Assembly: GCA_030591745.1 (NCBI GenBank)
Contig: JAUVAM010000199.1
Coordinates: 1 to 7,018, forward strand
DNA length: 7,018 nucleotides
Origin: Deltaproteobacteria bacterium
Lineage (GTDB): Bacteria; Myxococcota; B64-G9
Direction of reading: 5' to 3'
A program made the position numbers and the translations under genes. This document shows, one piece after another, positions 1 to 7,018 of the stretch (its first letter is position 1; each line of letters opens with the position of its first letter). The notes below the pieces were generated by a model. That model worked only from the letters and a program-made list of their open reading frames with translations, ran no database searches and had not been told where the DNA came from.

Positions 1-306
1 GAACCCAGGTTGAGCGCGGCCCGCTCTCTTAAAAAAGCGATCGCGGCGGTCGAGGCCGGCGGCTGGAAAGTGGATCGCAATCGCTGCACAGAGGACAGCT
101 ACGATTCTTTCGGATACGAGATTCGAGCCCAACAGGAAGGTCTCTACCTTGAGCTCTCCGTGGGGCTTCCAGAGCCACACCAGCAAGGCAAGGCGACAAT
201 CACAGAAAAGGGAAGAAGTTCCTGCGCGCGTGGCCGGTACTTTCTTAGCGCCAACATTCGCTCCGCCGCCCACGCAGGCGATCTTCTCGCTGCTTTACTG
301 GAATGA
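1..306 (+). CDS. Hypothetical protein, partial (5' end outside the window)
   Basis: I do not recognise this gene. The reading frame is open from base 1 and stops with TGA at 304-306, giving at least 101 residues. A TTG at 10 is the first possible start inside the window, but it has only an AGG directly against it and no properly spaced ribosome binding site, so the true start probably lies upstream of the window. The visible protein is soluble-looking, with no signal peptide or membrane segment. It has an Ala/Lys-rich amphipathic helix near the start (KKAIAAVEAGGW), a central part likely to form beta strands (GLYLELSVGL) and an Ala/Leu-rich C-terminal helix. It is the only gene on the plus strand and converges on the nucleotidyltransferase gene, with 25 bases between the two stop codons. 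The opposite strand has no competing long frame here, which supports it as real coding sequence. Function unknown. Confidence 0.55.
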   Translation, partial: EPRLSAARSLKKAIAAVEAGGWKVDRNRCTEDSYDSFGYEIRAQQEGLYLELSVGLPEPHQQGKATITEKGRSSCARGRYFLSANIRSAAHAGDLLAALLE

Positions 307-331
307 GAAACCGGTCTTAGTTTGTTAGTTT

Positions 332-883
332 TCAGAAGGGGTCGGGTGTTTGTGCCAGATGCCAGAGTTCTATGAATTTGTCTCGAACCCAGGCGTGGAG
401 ATCTTCCGCTACGTCGATCGTGAGCTCGGCGCTTTTGATGAGCTCTTGGATGTCCACCAGATCCTTGGCGCGGTGAGGGGCGACCATGCCGGAGGCGAGC
501 TTGAGCTCGATGTAGCGCGGCATGGGCAACAGGGCAAAGCGTTCTCCGCGCAGAGCCTCTTTGGATGGATCGGGGAAGGCTATGGGTTTGGGTTTGTCGT
601 CGCCGGGAAACCTGCCCGTGCTCAATACGTCGATGTTCACCTCAAACTCGGTATCCAGAAGCTTGCCGGTGTCGGGTACTCGCTCGGCGTAGCCCTTCCC
701 CATGTGTTTTTTCTTGAACGCTTGCAGGTCTTCTTCCCGCATCACCAGATCGACGTCTACCGTGACTCGCCTGTGGCCATATTCGTTTAGCGCGAAGGCT
801 CCGATGATGGCGTAGGGGGTGTTGTCGGCTTCGAGTATGGCCGTCAATTTGTACAGTGCCTTTTGGGCCTCGGAGTGCCCCAT
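332..883 (-). CDS. Nucleotidyltransferase-fold protein (AbiEii/MNT-like), lone
   Basis: A 183-residue protein with the minimal nucleotidyltransferase fold. Residues 24-48 read YAIIGAFALNEYG then RRVTVDVDLVM. This is the family pattern of a small-residue turn, a helix ending in YG, and R.T.D.D, where Asp43 and Asp45 would bind the metal. Asp85 in the strand EVNIDVL is placed as the third carboxylate. Residues 124-148 (IELKLAS...HRAKDLVDIQEL) match the C-terminal K...R.KDl.Di helix pair of AbiEii/DUF6036-type proteins. The usual GG or GS before the helix is GA here. I chose the ATG at 883 because GGGAGG lies 6 bases upstream and the family normally begins about 20 residues before this motif. 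An in-frame ATG at 997 would add 38 residues but has no ribosome binding site. No AbiEi-like or HEPN partner lies beside it, so toxin, antitoxin or housekeeping roles cannot be told apart. It follows the coiled-coil gene on the same strand and may be co-transcribed. Confidence 0.8.
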   Translation of the reverse strand: MGHSEAQKALYKLTAILEADNTPYAIIGAFALNEYGHRRVTVDVDLVMREEDLQAFKKKHMGKGYAERVPDTGKLLDTEFEVNIDVLSTGRFPGDDKPKPIAFPDPSKEALRGERFALLPMPRYIELKLASGMVAPHRAKDLVDIQELIKSAELTIDVAEDLHAWVRDKFIELWHLAQTPDPF

Positions 884-889
884 GAAAAA

Positions 890-895
890 CCTCCC
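890..895 (-). promoter_or_regulatory. Ribosome binding site deciding the nucleotidyltransferase start
   Basis: Read on the minus strand this is GGGAGG, 6 bases before the ATG at 883-881. It is the strongest Shine-Dalgarno match near this gene. The alternative ATG at 997-995 is preceded by a sequence with no such match, so the shorter protein is preferred. Confidence 0.7.
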
Positions 896-901
896 GCAAT
901 A

Positions 902-974
902 GGAAACGCCCTCGATGAAGCGCGCCTCCGCTTCCGCGGACAGCCGTCCTGCGCCCCAGGAGAGGGCGTTTTCC
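902..974. repeat. Imperfect inverted repeat upstream of the nucleotidyltransferase start
   Basis: The arm at 902-913 (GGAAACGCCCTC) is the reverse complement of the arm at 962-974 (GAGGGCGTTTTCC) apart from one extra T. The uninterrupted pairing is 10 bases, with 48 bases between the arms. In a minus-strand transcript this could fold into a long-range stem just ahead of the ribosome binding site at 890-895. It would also fall inside codons if the ATG at 997 were used. A match of this size can arise by chance in a window of this length, so a function is only a possibility. Confidence 0.3.
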
Positions 975-1022
975 GATGACTCGATCATTCGTGTCATGAC
1001 TACAACATACCACGCTTGCCGC

Positions 1023-2138
1023 TCAGGGCGCGAGGGCTTCCATTTTTTCTTGGAGGCGATCGTTGAGTTGTTGGAGGCGTTTGAGTTTTTCTTCTAGTGC
1101 GAGGCGCTGTTTTTGGAGCTGTTTCATGCTGAGGAGGACCGGTGCCTCGGTGGTGTTGGGTTCGGGGGTGTCTAAGCCGATGGGTAAATCATGTGGGGCG
1201 GTCACCTGGGGCGTGTCGGGTGTCGAGGTCATGGAGCTCTCGTCGCCCGGCAGGGCGTCATTCGATAGACTTGGATCACCCGAGCCATCCCAGTAATCGC
1301 TGGGAGGATTCGTTTCGTTGCCTTCTCCAATCAGGTCGTTCCGATCATCGCTGTCTTTGCCGGCGTTTTGGGGGCCGGTCTGGTTTAAGACCAGCAGGCG
1401 AGAGCGCTCGCCGAAGAGATCTTGATCTTCCAAGAAATCGGTCATCTCTCGTTCGAGCCGGCGCGCGTTGCGGCGCTGGTCGATGCGCTTTTGAAGTCGG
1501 CCCAAGTGTCTGCGCAGGCGATCTTGTTCATCGCGCACCGCGTCCAGCCGCTCGCCGAGTTCTTCGGGATCTTCGGAGGCTAAAAGGTCGGTTCGCTCCA
1601 ACAGGCCCGTGTCGGGGGTCTTGGTCATCGACTGCTGTAATTGACGGCGTTCCTGGTGCAGGCGAGACAGGGTTTGCCAGAGCGTCTTTTTTTGCGCTGC
1701 CGGGGCGTCCGCCAGGCCTGTCTCGACGTGTTTGATCCATGCGTCGATCAAGACAGCCAAGCGTCGGTTTCGTTCGTCTCGTACCTGGTTCAGGGCCTTG
1801 ATCTCCCGGTTAAGGGAGGTCAAAGACGCTGACAAACTTTGGCTTTGTTGCAGCAGGCGGTTCAGCTCGAAGCTCGGTAAAAGTTGGGCCTTGGATTGGG
1901 CGCGTTCGTCTTTTTTCTGCGTGATCCTGGCCGACAAGGCGCGCAATTGGGCGTCTTGTTGGTTTCTTACCTGGAGCACCGCCTGCCGTGCCAGGTCCAG
2001 CCTCTTGATTTCAACGCGTAATTCGCTGACTTGATCGACCAAGCGATTCGCCTTCTCATGCTGAGCCATGGCTGGGTTTGGGGTCAAAACGGCCCCCATC
2101 ACCAAGCTAAGCATCAGAATGAGGCTTCGAATCATCAT
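1023..2138 (-). CDS. Secreted periplasmic coiled-coil protein of unknown function
   Basis: A 371-residue protein that I cannot assign to a named family. Residues 1-25 are a sec signal peptide: Arg4, a hydrophobic core at about 5-18, and AMA before Gln26, an AxA-type signal peptidase I site. There is no cysteine at the cleavage site, so it is not a lipoprotein. Residues about 28-140 and 150-232 are long helices rich in Leu, Gln, Arg and Glu with coiled-coil heptad spacing. They are followed by a conserved-looking segment (REMTDFLEDQDLFGERSRL, about 230-248). Residues about 253-334 are a Pro/Asp/Ser/Thr/Asn-rich, probably disordered, linker. Residues 335-371 form a final short coiled coil ending LQEKMEALAP. 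GGAG lies 7 bases before the first ATG, and a sigma-54 promoter sits just upstream. Placement directly behind a sigma-54 activator gene suggests envelope-stress or cell-surface duty, but this is inference. There is no visible catalytic motif. Confidence 0.85.
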   Translation of the reverse strand: MMIRSLILMLSLVMGAVLTPNPAMAQHEKANRLVDQVSELRVEIKRLDLARQAVLQVRNQQDAQLRALSARITQKKDERAQSKAQLLPSFELNRLLQQSQSLSASLTSLNREIKALNQVRDERNRRLAVLIDAWIKHVETGLADAPAAQKKTLWQTLSRLHQERRQLQQSMTKTPDTGLLERTDLLASEDPEELGERLDAVRDEQDRLRRHLGRLQKRIDQRRNARRLEREMTDFLEDQDLFGERSRLLVLNQTGPQNAGKDSDDRNDLIGEGNETNPPSDYWDGSGDPSLSNDALPGDESSMTSTPDTPQVTAPHDLPIGLDTPEPNTTEAPVLLSMKQLQKQRLALEEKLKRLQQLNDRLQEKMEALAP

Positions 2139-2145
2139 TGCAATT

Positions 2146-2149
2146 CTCC
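2146..2149 (-). promoter_or_regulatory. Ribosome binding site of the coiled-coil gene
   Basis: Reads GGAG on the minus strand, 7 bases before the ATG at 2138-2136; a second in-frame ATG follows immediately. It falls inside the short leader predicted from the sigma-54 promoter, which fits the start choice. Confidence 0.6.
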
Positions 2150-2165
2150 AGTCAGGCAGAGATTA

Positions 2166-2181
2166 CGCAAGTCCCGTGCCA
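2166..2181 (-). promoter_or_regulatory. Sigma-54 (-24/-12) promoter of the coiled-coil gene
   Basis: On the minus strand 2181-2166 reads TGGCACGGGACTTGCG. The known RpoN consensus is YTGGCACG-N4-TTGCW. The preceding base is T, the -24 block is complete (TGGCACG), the spacer is 4 bases (GGAC) and the -12 block is TTGC, with G where A or T is usual. Counting 12 bases on from the C of TTGC places transcription start near 2155. That gives a leader of about 17 bases containing the GGAG ribosome binding site. Such promoters need an NtrC-family ATPase to open, and one is encoded immediately upstream (2321-3727). The match, its strand, its distance from the start codon and its neighbour all agree. 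Confidence 0.87.
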
Positions 2182-2196
2182 AAGAAAATCGGCATC

Positions 2197-2279
2197 TGGT
2201 GATGGGTTGTCGCTTGTTTGTTCTTTAGTTTCATTGTGTTATGTTTTGCGATGAACAGGCTGGATTCACCAAACCCATC
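2197..2279. promoter_or_regulatory. Possible activator-binding repeats upstream of the sigma-54 promoter
   Basis: GATGGGTT at 2201-2208 is repeated in inverted orientation as AACCCATC at 2272-2279. TGGTGA at 2197-2202 likewise recurs inverted as TCACCA at 2266-2271. The distal copies lie about 111-124 bases upstream of the predicted transcription start, a distance typical of enhancer sites for NtrC-family activators. The proximal copies lie at about -42 to -53. The stretch between them (about 2210-2257) is noticeably AT-rich compared with the surrounding genes. No single compact palindrome of the classical NtrC type is evident, so this is a weak prediction. Confidence 0.3.
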
Positions 2280-2320
2280 GAAAAATCGACTAGATATCAG
2301 AAAACTGTGGTGGCTGGAGC

Positions 2321-5171
<2,851 letters not shown>

Positions 5172-5175
<4 letters not shown>

Positions 5176-6128
5176 TTCTTGCGCTCCGGGAGAAATGAGA
5201 CGCCAGGATAACGCGTAAGCGGGATTTGTGCCAATGCCTCCCGCAGTCTGTCTGATTCATCAGGCGACATACCGGAGGGCATTACGATGTGGGTGGTGAT
5301 GATGAGATCGCCCGGGCCCGGGGGCAAGCCTGCTTCCTTGATGCGGAAAGTTTGTCCGTGGGCCAGGTTGGCGGGCAAGACCAAGTGATGCCTGTCGTGC
5401 AGGCCGCTTACTTCAATCGCAGCACCGAAGATGGCCTGCTCCAGGGTGATGGGTTGTTTCAAGAAGAGGTCGGCTCCGGCCCTGCGTAGCGTGGCGTGGG
5501 GTCGGACGAGGATCTCTATCTTCAGATCACCCGCCTGTCCGCCCCGTAAGCCCTCTTCTCCTTCACCGGAAAACTTCAGACATAGACCCGATTCCGAGCC
5601 GGCCGGCACCTTGATTTGCAGGCGTCGTTGGACGGTTTGCCGACCCAGGCCGGCGCAGCGCATGCAGCTTTGCTCGGGGCCGTCTTGATCCTTGGCGGGC
5701 AAGCGACCCAGGCCCCCGCAAAGTCCGCAGGCAACGGCGCAGGGGATGTCCAACTCGATCGGGAGGTCAGAGCGCAGGTCGGCCAGTTCGACTTCAACCC
5801 GGGTCTCTAAGTCCTGGCCGTTTTCCGGCTTGTCGTTGCCGAAGAGGCGTCGCCACATATCGGCCAAAATTTGTCCAAAGCTGGGTATGGCTGGAATCGC
5901 TTGCTGTCTTGCCCGATCGTAGGCTGATCTGAGTTCGGGATCGCTGAGCACCCGCCAAGCTTCGACCGCCCGCCGGAAGGCGTCATCCTGGTCTGCGTCG
6001 GGTGAGTTGGGTCGGGCGTCGGGATGCAGTCGTCGCGCGGAGGCTCGATAGGCTTTTCGAATTTCTTCTTGTCCTGCCTCGGGAGGCAGGCCCAGGATCT
6101 GATAGTAGTCGATGAATTTTTTCGACAT
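5172..6128 (-). CDS. DnaJ-family co-chaperone with reduced zinc-finger region
   Basis: A 318-residue Hsp40. The J domain (about 5-72) begins DYYQILGL and carries the HPD tripeptide (35-37) that stimulates DnaK ATPase. The usual long Gly/Phe-rich linker is replaced by a short segment (about 75-105) with little glycine. The zinc-binding region has only two repeats, CGLCGGLG (134-141) and CMRCAGLG (155-162), where bacterial DnaJ normally has four. This is enough for one zinc site instead of two. The substrate-binding beta domains follow (about 167-305), with recognisable DnaJ elements: VPAGSESG, FSGEGEEG, GDLKIEILVRPHATLRRAGADL and GPGDLIITTHIVMP. At 318 residues it is shorter than the usual 370-380. 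An in-frame TAG just upstream makes the ATG at 6128 the only sensible start, although its ribosome binding site is weak. It follows dnaK by 21 bases and overlaps the kinase gene by 4. I leave the symbol blank because it may be a dedicated second DnaJ. Confidence 0.92.
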
Positions 6129-6149
6129 GGGCGTCTAAGCGACACGGCG

Positions 6150-7018
6150 CTATTCTTCTTCTGCCTCTTCTTCGTCGCCTTGAGCGTACATGGCGTCCGC
6201 GATTCGGTGGGCGGCCGTTTCCAGTCTGGCCACCACTTGCTTGAGCTCTTCGTAGTCCTCGCGTGAGGCGCGTTCGACCAGATCCTTGCAGATGGTCAAG
6301 CTTTGGCGGATCTCTTCGATGTCGTCGTCTGTCAGGAGATCGGAGAATTCTTCGATGGCCTTTTCCGTGGAGTAGACCAGGCCGTCCGCGTTGACCAAAA
6401 TGTCCGCGAAATCTTTTTTCTGGCGGTCTTCGTCCTTGTGCTTTTCCGCTTCTTCCTGCATGCGCGAAATTTCTTCTTCATTCAGCCCCGAGGCGGCGGT
6501 CACGCGAATGTTTTGTTCTTTGCCCGAGCCCAAGTCTTTTGCAGAGACGGAAACGATGCCGTTTGCGTCAATGTCAAAGCTGAGTTCGATTTGCGGCACA
6601 CCGCGGGGGGCCGGTGGGATACCGACCAGTTCAAAACGGCCCAGGGTTTTGTTGTCCTCGGCCATTTCACGCTCGCCCTGCAAGACGTGCACGCTGACCA
6701 TGTCCTGATTGTCACGAGCCGTAGAAAAGACCTGGCTCTTGCGGGTCGGGATGGTGGTGTTTTTCTCGATCAACTTGGTGGAAACACCGCCGGCGGTCTC
6801 TACACCCAGACTCAGAGGGGTGACGTCTAAGAGCAGCACATCTTCCACATCGCCCTTGAGTACGCCGGCCTGGATGGCGGCTCCGATGGCCACCACTTCG
6901 TCCGGGTTGACCTCTTTGTTGCCTTCCTTGCCGAAGATCTCCTTGGCTCGTTCCTGCACCTTCGGCATGCGGGTCATGCCGCCCACCATGATGACGTCGT
7001 CGACTTCCGCGGCACCCA
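6150..7018 (-). CDS. dnaK: Chaperone protein DnaK (Hsp70), C-terminal part only
   Basis: The frame is open through the right edge of the window, so the 5' half of the gene is missing. The visible 289 or so residues begin in the last part of the nucleotide-binding domain ([16 protein letters not shown] and [11 protein letters not shown]). They continue through the allosteric interdomain linker VLLLDVTP (near 6815-6838). The complete substrate-binding beta domain follows ([63 protein letters not shown]). The helical lid is complete, and the protein ends in an acidic tail (GDEEEAEEE) just before a TAG stop. It matches the canonical bacterial DnaK line by line, and no frameshift is seen. The DnaK ATPase cycle holds and releases unfolded proteins and is driven by the J protein encoded 21 bases downstream. 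No grpE lies between dnaK and that gene. Promoter and heat-shock control, if any, lie outside the window. Confidence 0.97.
   Translation of the reverse strand, partial: GAAEVDDVIMVGGMTRMPKVQERAKEIFGKEGNKEVNPDEVVAIGAAIQAGVLKGDVEDVLLLDVTPLSLGVETAGGVSTKLIEKNTTIPTRKSQVFSTARDNQDMVSVHVLQGEREMAEDNKTLGRFELVGIPPAPRGVPQIELSFDIDANGIVSVSAKDLGSGKEQNIRVTAASGLNEEEISRMQEEAEKHKDEDRQKKDFADILVNADGLVYSTEKAIEEFSDLLTDDDIEEIRQSLTICKDLVERASREDYEELKQVVARLETAAHRIADAMYAQGDEEEAEEE

Noticed and set aside
224..229. GSFTGA instead of GAFTGA in the response regulator (residue numbers of that protein)
   Set aside because: Ser in the second position occurs in many functional sigma-54 activators and the critical Phe-Thr-Gly is kept, so it is not evidence of altered function.
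317..332. Two tandem copies of TTAGTTT(G/T) between the convergent stop codons
   Set aside because: Only two short copies; they form no hairpin and do not make a recognisable terminator.
350..790. A 146-codon plus-strand frame opposite the nucleotidyltransferase
   Set aside because: The minus-strand frame shows a catalytic motif and a strong ribosome binding site; the plus frame has neither.
998..1013. Possible extended -10 element (TGGTATGTT on the minus strand) before the nucleotidyltransferase gene
   Set aside because: No -35-like sequence lies at suitable spacing, and the -10 block matches only four of six consensus positions, so I do not call a promoter.
2284..2320. Possible terminator after the response regulator (CAG-TTTT-CTG near the stop)
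   Set aside because: The stem is only three base pairs with no U-tract after it, so it is not an intrinsic terminator.

Overview
The window looks like a chromosomal segment of a GC-rich (roughly mid-to-high 50s percent by eye) Gram-negative bacterium. A member of the Myxococcota or another former deltaproteobacterial group is the best guess. This rests on a sec signal peptide followed by a periplasmic coiled-coil protein, an NtrB/NtrC-style sigma-54 two-component pair, and a DnaK C-terminus ending in an acidic EEE tail. The lineage is inferred from gene style only and is not proven.

Layout, left to right. A small plus-strand gene of unknown function runs in from the left edge and ends at 306. 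Everything else is on the minus strand and is read from right to left. It begins with the 3' half of dnaK (6150-7018, cut by the window edge). Then come a DnaJ-type co-chaperone with a reduced zinc finger (5172-6128), a membrane sensor histidine kinase (3727-5175) and a sigma-54 activating response regulator (2321-3727). DnaK and the co-chaperone are separated by 21 bases. The co-chaperone, kinase and regulator overlap at their stop/start codons, so these four genes are very probably one transcription unit. A 182-base intergenic region (2139-2320) follows. It carries a near-consensus sigma-54 promoter (about 2166-2181) reading into a secreted coiled-coil protein of unknown function (1023-2138). 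Last is a lone nucleotidyltransferase-fold gene (332-883) that converges on the plus-strand gene.

Working model. The operon makes a chaperone pair plus a sensor and a sigma-54-dependent activator. The first gene downstream of the activator has its own sigma-54 promoter, so it is the obvious candidate target of that activator. The arrangement suggests an envelope or protein-folding stress circuit. In it, a periplasmic signal read by the kinase switches on an exported coiled-coil protein, with cytoplasmic chaperones made alongside the regulators. The promoter match and gene overlaps are directly visible; the circuit and the stress role are inference. I saw no tRNA, rRNA, CRISPR array, insertion sequence or clear intrinsic terminator.
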